64,000 nt of DNA. It comes from Vreelandella piezotolerans. GTDB taxonomy: Bacteria > Pseudomonadota > Gammaproteobacteria > Pseudomonadales > Halomonadaceae. The stretch covers positions 1,798,001 to 1,862,000 of the forward strand of contig NZ_CP048602.1 of the NCBI RefSeq assembly GCF_012427705.1, read 5' to 3'. Made by a program: the position numbers and the translations under genes. A model generated the notes under the pieces. The model was not told the origin of the DNA and did no database searches. It saw nothing but the letters and a program-made list of their open reading frames with translations. How positions within the stretch are numbered: the first letter of the stretch is position 1; every line of letters starts with the position of its first letter. This document shows positions 1 to 7,830 of the stretch, piece after piece.

Positions 1-1
1 G

Positions 2-262
2 CCGCGCTTGGCAGGCGAATTAAAGCGCTTGGCCGGGGTGCTGGGGTTATTACAGCAAGTGCCGGAAACCTTCCTCAAAGGCGCTCAGCAGCAGGTAGCG
101 CTTAGCGAGGAGGAGATCGAAGCCAAAATCGCCGAACGTCATGATGCAAAAACCAGTAAGGATTTTGCCCGCGCGGACGCCATTCGTGACGAGCTGGCAG
201 CGCTCGGCATCGTTCTCAAGGACTCCCGGGAAGGGACGACCTGGGTCATCGAAGCGCCTTGA
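2..262 (+). CDS. cysS: Cysteinyl-tRNA synthetase, C-terminal end (partial)
   Basis: Only the last 86 codons and the stop are inside the window; the frame is open from base 2, so the gene continues to the left. The visible part is the C-terminal helical (DALR-type) and tail region of class I cysteinyl-tRNA synthetase, the cytoplasmic enzyme that charges tRNA-Cys. Recognisable is the tail pattern '[21 protein letters not shown]...GT.W', which closes bacterial CysS proteins. The catalytic HIGH and KMSKS parts lie outside. A hairpin follows the stop. The call rests on this tail signature only. Confidence 0.85.
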   Translation, partial: PRLAGELKRLAGVLGLLQQVPETFLKGAQQQVALSEEEIEAKIAERHDAKTSKDFARADAIRDELAALGIVLKDSREGTTWVIEAP

Positions 263-278
263 TCGTGGTGATATGTCG

Positions 279-298
279 GACGCCGTGAAAACGGCGTC
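279..298 (+). terminator. GAAA-loop hairpin after cysS
   Basis: Perfect 8-bp stem GACGCCGT / ACGGCGTC closed by a GAAA tetraloop, 17 bp after the cysS stop. There is no following T-run, so it is either a weak intrinsic terminator or a 3'-end stabilising hairpin. Confidence 0.45.
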
Positions 299-326
299 TG
301 ACTTCAACGCAGTAGGCTCTTATACT
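299..326 (+). promoter_or_regulatory. Candidate osmF promoter
   Basis: A good -10 box TATACT (321-326) preceded by TT, with only a poor -35 (TGACTT, 299-304, 16-bp spacer). A strong -10 and weak -35 is common in stress (sigma-S) promoters, which fits an osmoprotectant operon. Inference from the boxes only. Confidence 0.35.
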
Positions 327-367
327 GATCCGGTACGCCACAGACGCACACTGAAAAGGACGACCCC

Positions 368-1291
368 ATGCGCTCATTGTTCACACCTTCGCTGGCTGCC
401 TGTCTATCGACGGTAGCCTTCTCTGTAGTCACTCTTTCCACGGCCAGCGCCAACGATCCCGTCGTGGTGTCTTCGAAAATCGATACGGAAGGCTCGGTGT
501 TGGGCGAACTGATCATTCAAACATTGGAACGCAACGGCATTCCTACGGAAGATCGCCTTCAGTTAGGGGGCACTAGCGTGGTACGTAGCGCGCTGCAAGC
601 AGGGGAGATCGATATTTACCCAGAATACACGGGGAACGGCGCCTTCTTCTTCGACATGACCGATAGCCCCGTCTGGAACAGCGCCGACGACGCTTATCAA
701 ACCGTCAGCGAACGCGATGCCGAGCAGGGGTTGATTTGGCTACAGCCCGCCAGTGCCAACAACACTTGGGCCATGAGCATTCGCCAAGACGTGGCCGACG
801 CCAATGATTTGACCACGCTGGATGATTTGGCTGCATATCTGGCCGATGGCGGAACGTTCAAATTTGCCGCCAGCGCTGAATTCGTCGAATCCGCCCAGGC
901 GCTACCGGCTTTCCAGGACGCCTATGGTTTCGAGTTGAGCGATGATCAGCTGCTCGTCCTTTCGGGTGGCAACACGGCTGCTACGATGCGTGCGGCCGCG
1001 CAGCAAACCAGCGGTGTCAATGGCGCCATGACCTACGGTACCGACGGTGGTCTGAGCGCCCTGGGCCTCGTCGTGCTCGAAGACTCCAAAGGCGTACAGC
1101 CGGTGTATCAACCCGCTCCCGTGGTGCGTGAAGAAGTGCTTGACGCTTACCCTGACATGGAAGCGTTGCTGAATGAGGTGTTTGCCACGCTAGACCTCGT
1201 GACGCTGCAAGAGCTCAATGCGAATGTCGCGGTGAATGGTGTCTCGCCGGATCAAGTAGCGAGTGACTACCTCGACAGCCTGGATGACTGA
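368..1291 (+). CDS. osmF: Glycine-betaine/choline-type substrate-binding protein (OsmF/YehZ)
   Basis: Periplasmic receptor of an osmoprotectant ABC importer (ProX/OpuC-like fold). Residues 1-28 form a signal peptide with an alanine-rich end (cleavage likely after A28). The mature start (VVVSSKIDTEG...LGELI) and the segment GGTSVVRSALQAGEIDIYPEYTG are typical of the OsmF/ProX type-F binding proteins. Its 307 residues match E. coli YehZ (about 305). The ATG at 368 has AAAGGA upstream. It is the first gene of a four-gene operon in the order receptor-permease-ATPase-permease, as in E. coli yehZYXW. The true ligand (betaine, choline or another compatible solute) cannot be read from sequence; E. 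coli YehZ binds betaine with low affinity. Confidence 0.88.
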   Translation: MRSLFTPSLAACLSTVAFSVVTLSTASANDPVVVSSKIDTEGSVLGELIIQTLERNGIPTEDRLQLGGTSVVRSALQAGEIDIYPEYTGNGAFFFDMTDSPVWNSADDAYQTVSERDAEQGLIWLQPASANNTWAMSIRQDVADANDLTTLDDLAAYLADGGTFKFAASAEFVESAQALPAFQDAYGFELSDDQLLVLSGGNTAATMRAAAQQTSGVNGAMTYGTDGGLSALGLVVLEDSKGVQPVYQPAPVVREEVLDAYPDMEALLNEVFATLDLVTLQELNANVAVNGVSPDQVASDYLDSLDD

Positions 1292-1294
1292 TGA

Positions 1295-2494
1295 ATGTCG
1301 TTGATCGACGCCCTACCATCGCCATCCTTTAAACGACGCCCTTGGCAGCCTAATGTCGTACTGTGCTGTCTCAGCGGGAGCATGTTAGCCGCTGCATGGC
1401 TACTGAACGTGGTGAGTGTCGCCCCTAATCGTATCGTTTCCGGTACCGCCTTTGGCATGGTCGATGCCATTGGTTGGCCAGGGGCAGCCCTGGTGTCATT
1501 GCTCTCTCTCGCTATGGCGACGTTGGCATTGATGCCTAACGTCCGGCACTATCGAGCGGTGCTGGCCATCGTTACGCTAACCTTACTACTCATGCCGTTT
1601 GGTTTGATGGTGGCTGGCCACTGGTTGGTCGACCCTTCCTTACCTCAGGCGCGTCTTGGTATTGGTCCGGCCTACTGGACCGTACTGTTCGTTTTATTGC
1701 TCTGCTTGGTAGAGCTTCGTCTGCGTCTTGGGTTATCTCGATGGTGGACGGCGCTACTGTTATTCGGTGTAAGCGTTGTCTGGTGGGGCTGTGCCGCGCT
1801 CTGGCTGGATCGCCTTGCCCTGGTACAGGAGTTCCAAGCTCGGCAGGGGCAGTTTTATCAGGCACTGATGCAGCACATGGTGCTGGTGAGCACGGCCGTA
1901 GGCGTCAGCGTGGTGCTGGGGTCGCTGCTGGCCATGCTCATGCGTCGCTATGAGCGGCTACAAAAAGTAGCGTTTACGCTGCTGAATTTTTTACAAACCA
2001 TCCCCAGCTTGGCGCTGTTTGGGCTTCTGCTAGCGCCCCTTGCCTGGCTGGCAGCGAATGTCCCAACGCTGGCGGCGCTAGGGGTGAGTGGCATTGGCAA
2101 CGCGCCGGCGCTGATCGCGCTCATCGCCTACAGCCTGCTGCCAATGGTGCGCAATACCTACATCGCCCTCGAAGAAGTGAGCGAGGAGACATTGCAGGCC
2201 GCCAAAGCCATGGGAATGCGAACGACACAACGTTTTTGGCAAGTGCGGTTTCCGTTGGCACTTCCCGTGCTGTTGGAAGGCGTGCGTATTACCGCCGTTC
2301 AAGCCGTGGGACTTACCGCGGTAGCGGCATTGATTGGGGCGGGCGGCTTAGGCACATTTATTTTTCAAGGGCTGGGTCAGGCTGCCATGGATATGGTGCT
2401 GTTGGGTGCGTTACCCATTTTGATCTTGGCGCTCATGGTGGATGCAGGGCTTGGTGCGTTAGCGGACGCGCTGCGTCCCGGAGGACGGCAATGA
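1295..2494 (+). CDS. yehY: Osmoprotectant ABC transporter permease (YehY type)
   Basis: Inner-membrane permease, 399 residues. The N-terminal half has several hydrophobic helices; the C-terminal half is the standard binding-protein-dependent permease domain, with the EAA loop around residues 290-325 (AAKAMGMRTTQRFWQVRFPLALP) that contacts the ATPase. It starts 3 bp after osmF and overlaps the ATPase gene by 4 bp (ATGA), so translational coupling is likely. The long N-terminal membrane extension is the feature that separates YehY from the shorter partner permease. Length agrees with E. coli YehY (385). Confidence 0.87.
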   Translation: MSLIDALPSPSFKRRPWQPNVVLCCLSGSMLAAAWLLNVVSVAPNRIVSGTAFGMVDAIGWPGAALVSLLSLAMATLALMPNVRHYRAVLAIVTLTLLLMPFGLMVAGHWLVDPSLPQARLGIGPAYWTVLFVLLLCLVELRLRLGLSRWWTALLLFGVSVVWWGCAALWLDRLALVQEFQARQGQFYQALMQHMVLVSTAVGVSVVLGSLLAMLMRRYERLQKVAFTLLNFLQTIPSLALFGLLLAPLAWLAANVPTLAALGVSGIGNAPALIALIAYSLLPMVRNTYIALEEVSEETLQAAKAMGMRTTQRFWQVRFPLALPVLLEGVRITAVQAVGLTAVAALIGAGGLGTFIFQGLGQAAMDMVLLGALPILILALMVDAGLGALADALRPGGRQ

Positions 2495-3456
2495 TCGAGC
2501 TTTCCCATGTTTCAAAGACGTTCGGCGACGCCACCGCGGTGGATGACATTACCCTGCGGGTTGCAAAAGGCAAGCTCTGTGCGTTGGTAGGTACTTCCGG
2601 CTGCGGTAAATCCACCACGCTGCGCATGATCAATCGACTCATCGATCACAGCAGTGGCGACATCATCTTGGATGGCCAGGCGATCGAGCAGTACGATCCA
2701 GTGAAGCTTCGCCGTCGCATTGGTTACGTGATTCAGAGCACCGGACTATTTCCTCACTGGAGCGTTGCACGCAACATTGGATTGGTGCCTCGGCTATTGA
2801 AGTGGTCGGCTACCGATACTACCGCTCGAGTCGAGGAGTTGATGGGGTTGCTAGGGCTGCCTGTGGAGGAGTTCGCCCATAAATATCCTCACCAACTCTC
2901 CGGCGGGCAGGCGCAACGGGTAGGTGTGGCTCGCGCGCTTGCCGGCGATCCCGATATCTTGCTCATGGATGAGCCCTTTGGGGCGCTAGACCCCATCACC
3001 CGGGAAAAGCTCCAGGAGGAGCTTGCCAAAATACAGTCTCGGCTGCACAAAACCATCGTGTTCGTGACCCACGATATGGATGAAGCACTGAGGTTGGCCG
3101 ACCACCTTGTCGTCATGCGCGACGGTCGCATCGTTCAACAGGGCACGCCACTAGCGCTTTTACAGCATCCCCACGATCCGTTTGTCGAGTCGTTACTCGG
3201 CGGCCTGGAGCGGGGATTGAAGCAAGCAGCGCTCACACGGGTGAAAGACCACATGACATCGCTGGGGCCTACCTTGCCGGCGCAGTCGCGCATTCCCGCT
3301 GATTTTTCGCTGCGCCAAGCGCTCTCCATGATGTTGCGTGATCACTGTGATCGCTTGACGGTCGTCGATCAAAACGATGTGCCGATTGGTGAGCTGTCGC
3401 TTCGCCGTATCGTCAAAGAAGCACAGTGGGATAGGACGAGTCAGCGTGAATCGTAA
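2491..3456 (+). CDS. yehX: Osmoprotectant ABC transporter ATPase (YehX type)
   Basis: ATP-binding subunit, 321 residues. Walker A GTSGCGKST at residues 34-42, Q-loop, signature LSGGQAQRV near 139 and Walker B ILLMDEP near 160 are intact, so it should hydrolyse ATP. After the ABC domain a roughly 80-residue tail holds one CBS-like segment ending in LTVVDQNDVPIGELSLRRIV; OpuA/OpuC-type ATPases carry CBS modules that sense ionic strength. I chose the ATG at 2491 because it gives the standard N-terminus MIELSHVSKTFG and overlaps the previous stop as ATGA; an upstream in-frame extension is not family-like. It overlaps the next gene by 11 bp. Confidence 0.88.
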   Translation: MIELSHVSKTFGDATAVDDITLRVAKGKLCALVGTSGCGKSTTLRMINRLIDHSSGDIILDGQAIEQYDPVKLRRRIGYVIQSTGLFPHWSVARNIGLVPRLLKWSATDTTARVEELMGLLGLPVEEFAHKYPHQLSGGQAQRVGVARALAGDPDILLMDEPFGALDPITREKLQEELAKIQSRLHKTIVFVTHDMDEALRLADHLVVMRDGRIVQQGTPLALLQHPHDPFVESLLGGLERGLKQAALTRVKDHMTSLGPTLPAQSRIPADFSLRQALSMMLRDHCDRLTVVDQNDVPIGELSLRRIVKEAQWDRTSQRES

Positions 3457-4222
3457 GTCCGGTAACAACGATTTGTCGAATGTCGCTAACGTCCAGTGGC
3501 TTCTTCCACTGGCATGGGCTGCACTGTTGGCGGCGGGCATCATTGGTATGCCTCTGCTAGAGAGCTTGTTTCGTTGGATAGAGCCTGACGCTAGACAGGT
3601 CGTTTATGCTCGCGCGGCATTTTACGAGTTGCTCGGCCGTCATGTCCTGGTCGTTGGCGTGGCGGCGGTGGTGACGATCATCGCGGGCGTGGCGGCGGGG
3701 GTGGCCGTCACGCGTGAGAGAGGGCGTGATTTTTTGCCGCTGATCGGGCAACTGGCATCGCTGGGGCAGACGTTTCCACCGGTCGCCGTATTGGCGTTAG
3801 CCGTTCCGGTGCTCGGCTTTGGCACGCTGCCCATCATCGTTGCCCTCATGCTCTACGGACTGCTGCCCATCGTGCGTAATACCCTGGCGGGTATCAATGA
3901 TGTCGACCCAACGATCAAACAGTCGGCCCTGGCCATGGGTATGACGCCCTGGCAAGTGTTGCGACAAGTCGAACTTCCGCTGGCGGCGCCGGTCATTTTG
4001 GCGGGCGTGCGCACCTCGGTGACGATCAATATCGCCACGGCTGCGCTGGGCGCGACAGTGGGTGCGAGTAACCTGGGCGACCCGATCATTGCGGGCATCG
4101 TCAACGGTAATGTGGCCTACGTACTGCAAGGTGCTCTTTTGATCGCGCTTCTGGCGCTCTGCGTCGATAGCGCTTTCAATGTCTATCAGCAGACGCTGCG
4201 TCAGCGTCTCTCTGCATCTTAA
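3446..4222 (+). CDS. yehW: Osmoprotectant ABC transporter permease (YehW type)
   Basis: Second, shorter permease (258 residues, E. coli YehW 243). About six membrane helices; EAA loop in QSALAMGMTPWQVLRQVELPLAAP near residues 153-175. The start is taken as the GTG at 3446: it gives MNRKSGNN followed by the first helix, lies within the end of the ATPase gene (11-bp overlap), and has GGACGAG just upstream. A more distant in-frame start at 3377 would add 23 residues read mostly from the ATPase gene. Last gene of the operon; no clear terminator follows. Confidence 0.85.
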   Translation: MNRKSGNNDLSNVANVQWLLPLAWAALLAAGIIGMPLLESLFRWIEPDARQVVYARAAFYELLGRHVLVVGVAAVVTIIAGVAAGVAVTRERGRDFLPLIGQLASLGQTFPPVAVLALAVPVLGFGTLPIIVALMLYGLLPIVRNTLAGINDVDPTIKQSALAMGMTPWQVLRQVELPLAAPVILAGVRTSVTINIATAALGATVGASNLGDPIIAGIVNGNVAYVLQGALLIALLALCVDSAFNVYQQTLRQRLSAS

Positions 4223-4353
4223 GTCGAATCCCTAAACCGCTTCCACTGAGTTACTGTCCCAGTGTTGCGTTGACCCGTGTCAGATAAATCCACTGGCACA
4301 AACGGTCATCACCGACAACACTGCCCTCAAAAGGGGTAAAAACAAGGACAATA

Positions 4354-5559
4354 ATGATGACTCAGTACGTACACCAGCCGGCCTTCATGACCGGCGACGA
4401 GTTTGCCATCGAGACGTTCGCCCTGCTGAACCCCGATGGCGAGCTTTACGAAGGCGCTCGAGCACCCGAGATCACGCAAGAGCACGCCCGCCGACTGTAT
4501 CAGGCCATGCTAGCCACCCGCATTCTTGATGAGCGCATGATGGCTGCTCAACGCCAAGGGCGTCTCAGCTTTTACATGCAGTGCACCGGTGAAGAGGCTG
4601 CCGTTGTGGGAGCAACTGCCGCACTGGACGATGCGGACATGATCATGGCCCAGTACCGTGAGCAGGGCGCCTTGATGTATCGCGGCTTCTCCATCGACGA
4701 GTTCATGAATCAGCTATTTGGCAACGAGCTCGATTACGGCAAAGGCCGACAAATGCCGATTCACTACGGCTCCCGTAAACTGCACTATATGACCATCTCA
4801 TCGCCGCTGGCGACGCAGATTCCTCAAGCCACCGGGTATGCCTACGGTCAAAAGCTGGCGGGTGAAGGCCACTGCACGCTGACCTTCTTTGGCGAGGGTG
4901 CCGCATCCGAGGGAGATTTCCACGCTGCCCTCAACATGGCGTCGGTGCACCAAGTGCCGGTCATCTTCTTCTGCCGTAACAATGGTTACGCCATCTCGAC
5001 GCCAGCCACCGAGCAGTTTGCTGCCGACGGTATTGCTCCCCGTGCGTTTGGCTACCACATGCACGTGATTCGTGTGGATGGCAACGATGCATTGGCGGTC
5101 TTCGAAGCGACGCGTCAGGCAAGACGCATTGCGGTAGAAAAAAATCAGCCGGTACTCATCGAGGCCATGTCCTATCGCTTGGCGGCCCACTCCTCTTCGG
5201 ATGACCCCTCGGGCTATCGTGCGAAAAGCGAAGAGGAGGCGTGGCGCGTCAAAGATCCCTTGCTGCGCATGCAGCGCTGGATGGCGAAGAAAGGGTGGTG
5301 GAGCGATGAAGAAGAGGCCAGCCAACAAGAGACCTTGCGACGTGAGGTGCTGGACACCATGAAGCGGGCCGAAAAGCGCCCGCCGCCGCCGCTCGAATCG
5401 CTGATCAGCGATGTCTATGCGGATGTTACGCCCGCGTTGCAGCGTCAACTGGATCAGCTCAAGCGGCATATTCGTCGTTATCCCGATGCTTACCCGCGTG
5501 GCGCTCAGTCGCTCGATCCTTCCCTCTCGTCAGCCGCCGATCATCAGGGGGATGCGTAA
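4354..5559 (+). CDS. bkdA1: Branched-chain 2-oxoacid dehydrogenase E1, alpha subunit
   Basis: Thiamine-diphosphate-dependent E1 alpha of the branched-chain 2-oxoacid dehydrogenase complex, which oxidatively decarboxylates the keto acids of valine, leucine and isoleucine. 401 residues. The ThDP/Mg motif begins [15 protein letters not shown] and ends in CRNNGYAIS. Residues 273-289 read [17 protein letters not shown], equivalent to the loop that is phosphorylated in the mammalian E1 alpha (HHSTSDDSSAYR); S280-S282 occupy the matching place. AAGGA lies 7 bp before the ATG; a second ATG follows directly. Ends 1 bp before the chosen start of the beta subunit. The first of four co-oriented genes; no regulator or E3 gene is next to it. 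Confidence 0.92.
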   Translation: MMTQYVHQPAFMTGDEFAIETFALLNPDGELYEGARAPEITQEHARRLYQAMLATRILDERMMAAQRQGRLSFYMQCTGEEAAVVGATAALDDADMIMAQYREQGALMYRGFSIDEFMNQLFGNELDYGKGRQMPIHYGSRKLHYMTISSPLATQIPQATGYAYGQKLAGEGHCTLTFFGEGAASEGDFHAALNMASVHQVPVIFFCRNNGYAISTPATEQFAADGIAPRAFGYHMHVIRVDGNDALAVFEATRQARRIAVEKNQPVLIEAMSYRLAAHSSSDDPSGYRAKSEEEAWRVKDPLLRMQRWMAKKGWWSDEEEASQQETLRREVLDTMKRAEKRPPPPLESLISDVYADVTPALQRQLDQLKRHIRRYPDAYPRGAQSLDPSLSSAADHQGDA

Positions 5560-5560
5560 G

Positions 5561-6538
5561 ATGACGACCATGAACATGCTTCAGGCGATCAACAATGCGC
5601 TCGATATCGCCATGGAAGAAGACGAAAAAGTGATCTGCTTCGGCGAAGACGTTGGGGTGTTCGGCGGGGTGTTTCGGGCCACCAGCCATTTACAGGAGAA
5701 GTACGGCAAATCGCGCTGTTTCAATACCCCGCTGGTAGAGCAAGGCATCATCGGTTTCGCCAACGGGCTGGCTGCGCAAGGATCGGTACCTGTCGCGGAG
5801 ATTCAGTTTGCCGACTACATTTTTCCGGCCTTCGATCAAATCGTCAACGAAACCGCCAAGTTCCGCTACCGCTCCGGGGATCTCTTCAATGTAGGTGGCC
5901 TCACCATCCGAACGCCTTACGGTGGCGGTATTTCGGGGGGGCTTTATCACTCCCAATCACCCGAGGCCTACTTCACTCATACGCCCGGTCTGAAAGTCGT
6001 CGTGCCACGTAATCCCTATCAAGCCAAGGGACTGCTGCTCGCGGCCATCCGTGATCCTGACCCGGTGCTTTTTTTAGAGCCCAAGCGGCTCTACCGAGCG
6101 GCCGTGGGCGATGTGCCGGACGACGATTATCAGTTGCCCATCGGCGAAGCGGAGATCGTCAAAGAGGGCAGTGATCTTACCTTGGTCGGCTGGGGCGCAC
6201 AGATGGAGGTAATCGGCAAAGCCGCCGAGCTAGCTGAAGAGCAGGGTATCTCTTGCGAGGTCATCGACCTGCGCTCGCTGTTGCCTTGGGATGTCGATAC
6301 CGTGGCGGAATCCGTCTTCAAAACGGGCCGCATGATCGTCAGTCACGAAGCTCCTTTGACCGGTGGTTTTGCCGGAGAAGTCGCTGCGACGATACAGGAG
6401 CGCTGTTTTCTTTACTTGGAATCGCCGATTACTCGGGTCACCGGGTTGGATACCCCTTTCCCGCTGGTGCTGGAAAAAGAGTATCTGCCCGACCACCTGA
6501 AAATTTTTGAAGCGATCCGCGAAAGCGTGAACTTCTAG
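5561..6538 (+). CDS. bkdA2: Branched-chain 2-oxoacid dehydrogenase E1, beta subunit
   Basis: Partner of E1 alpha in the alpha2-beta2 decarboxylase, 325 residues from this start. Typical transketolase-like E1 beta features: [16 protein letters not shown] near the N-terminus, [18 protein letters not shown], and a C-terminal domain with [13 protein letters not shown] and [16 protein letters not shown]. Several in-frame ATGs exist (5552, 5561, 5570, 5576). I prefer 5561 because AGGGGG at about 5545-5551 is well spaced for it, whereas 5552 would sit on that site and overlap the alpha stop. Very likely translationally coupled to E1 alpha. Confidence 0.9.
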   Translation: MTTMNMLQAINNALDIAMEEDEKVICFGEDVGVFGGVFRATSHLQEKYGKSRCFNTPLVEQGIIGFANGLAAQGSVPVAEIQFADYIFPAFDQIVNETAKFRYRSGDLFNVGGLTIRTPYGGGISGGLYHSQSPEAYFTHTPGLKVVVPRNPYQAKGLLLAAIRDPDPVLFLEPKRLYRAAVGDVPDDDYQLPIGEAEIVKEGSDLTLVGWGAQMEVIGKAAELAEEQGISCEVIDLRSLLPWDVDTVAESVFKTGRMIVSHEAPLTGGFAGEVAATIQERCFLYLESPITRVTGLDTPFPLVLEKEYLPDHLKIFEAIRESVNF

Positions 6539-6555
6539 CGCTAGGGAGAACAGTC

Positions 6556-7812
6556 ATGAGTGATTTTTTATTGCCGGACATCGGCGAAGGGATCGTCGAG
6601 TGTGAAGTGGTGGAGTGGCGCGTTGCCGAAGGCGACACCATCGAAGAGGACCAGCCCATCGTCGAGGTGATGACCGACAAGGCCCTGGTCGAAATTACGG
6701 CGCCCGAAGCAGGCACCGTCACCAAGCTTTATGTGCCCCAGGGGCAAATCGCCAAGGTCCACGCGCCCCTCTACGCGTACCAAACGGCAGGTTCATCTTC
6801 CAGCGAGCCTACGGCAGACGCCTCCACCGATCAGTCGACCGCTAACCCTCGAGAGTCCACGCCGCAACGTGACGACATCGAGCCGTCGACGCGCGCTCCC
6901 GCCGAGCCGAGTGCTTTAGCCCATAAAGTCCCCGCTAGCCCCGCCGTTAGGCGTTTAGTCAGGGAGCACGATCTGGTACTGGCGGACATCACCGGCAGTG
7001 GTAAAGAGGGGCGCGTGTTGAAAGAAGACGTGCTGGCCCACCTCAATGCGCCGTCGGTCGCTGATAACGAGGCATGCGTATCCCCACCGACATCATCGGG
7101 TTCGGCGCCCGCCAGGGTGGAGCCTCTGCGCGGCGTGCGCGCGGTGATGGCCAAGCGCATGGTCGAATCCGCCAGTTCCATTCCCCATTTTCATTACGGC
7201 GAAGAGATCGACGTCACCGAGCTGCTGGCGCTGCGCGAGCGTCTCAAGCCCCAGGTGGAGGCGCAGGGAGAGCGACTCACGCTGATGCCGTTCTTCATGA
7301 AGGCGATGGCGCTGGCTGTTGCAGAAACGCCGATCATCAATGCCCAGTTAAACGACGCTGCCGACGAGCTGAGCTACTACGACCACTGCAATATCGGTAT
7401 GGCCGTGGATAGCAAGGCCGGCTTATTGGTGCCCAACGTGAAAGGCGTCGAGCGCTTGACCCTGTTCGAGATCGCCAAGGAGGTCGGCAGGCTGACCCAG
7501 GCTGCGCGAGACGGGCGAGTCGATCAGGCCGACCTGAAAGGCGGCACCATCAGCATTTCCAACATTGGTGCTTTGGGGGGTACCTACGCCGCGCCGATCA
7601 TCAACGCCCCGGAAGCCGCCATCGTGGCGATTGGCAAAACCCAATGGCTGCCGCGTTTCGATGAGCATGGCGCCGTGCAGCGCCGGGCGATTTTGACGGT
7701 GACGTGGGCGGGAGATCACCGCTTTATCGATGGCGGCACTATTGCTCGCTTCTGCAACGCCTGGAAAGGATTCCTAGAAGCGCCGGAAAGCATGCTCCTT
7801 CACTTGGCATGA
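6556..7812 (+). CDS. bkdB: Branched-chain 2-oxoacid dehydrogenase E2 (dihydrolipoyl acyltransferase)
   Basis: Core acyltransferase of the complex, 418 residues. Order of domains: one lipoyl domain (1-80) with the lipoylation site EVMTDKALVEI, K42; a Pro/Ser/Thr-rich linker (about 80-125); a peripheral-subunit-binding domain (KVPASPAVRRLVREH... to about 165); a second linker; and the catalytic domain with GDHRFIDGG, whose His is the catalytic base. One lipoyl domain is usual for BCKDH E2. GGGAG lies upstream of the ATG. E3 (lipoamide dehydrogenase) is not encoded here and must be shared with another complex elsewhere. Confidence 0.92.
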   Translation: MSDFLLPDIGEGIVECEVVEWRVAEGDTIEEDQPIVEVMTDKALVEITAPEAGTVTKLYVPQGQIAKVHAPLYAYQTAGSSSSEPTADASTDQSTANPRESTPQRDDIEPSTRAPAEPSALAHKVPASPAVRRLVREHDLVLADITGSGKEGRVLKEDVLAHLNAPSVADNEACVSPPTSSGSAPARVEPLRGVRAVMAKRMVESASSIPHFHYGEEIDVTELLALRERLKPQVEAQGERLTLMPFFMKAMALAVAETPIINAQLNDAADELSYYDHCNIGMAVDSKAGLLVPNVKGVERLTLFEIAKEVGRLTQAARDGRVDQADLKGGTISISNIGALGGTYAAPIINAPEAAIVAIGKTQWLPRFDEHGAVQRRAILTVTWAGDHRFIDGGTIARFCNAWKGFLEAPESMLLHLA

Positions 7813-7830
7813 CCGTGTAGGCATGTTGCG

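Noticed and set aside
2236..2490. Long upstream extension of the yehX frame
   Set aside because: It lies inside yehY, is not ATPase-like, and the ATGA overlap at 2491 gives the standard start.
4223..4353. Terminator or promoter between yehW and bkdA1
   Set aside because: Only a weak CACTG/CAGTG repeat and an isolated TTGACC without a fitting -10 box were seen.
4798..5469. 223-codon open frame on the minus strand inside bkdA1
   Set aside because: It is fully antisense to a well-conserved gene and its translation has no family features; high G+C makes such shadows common.
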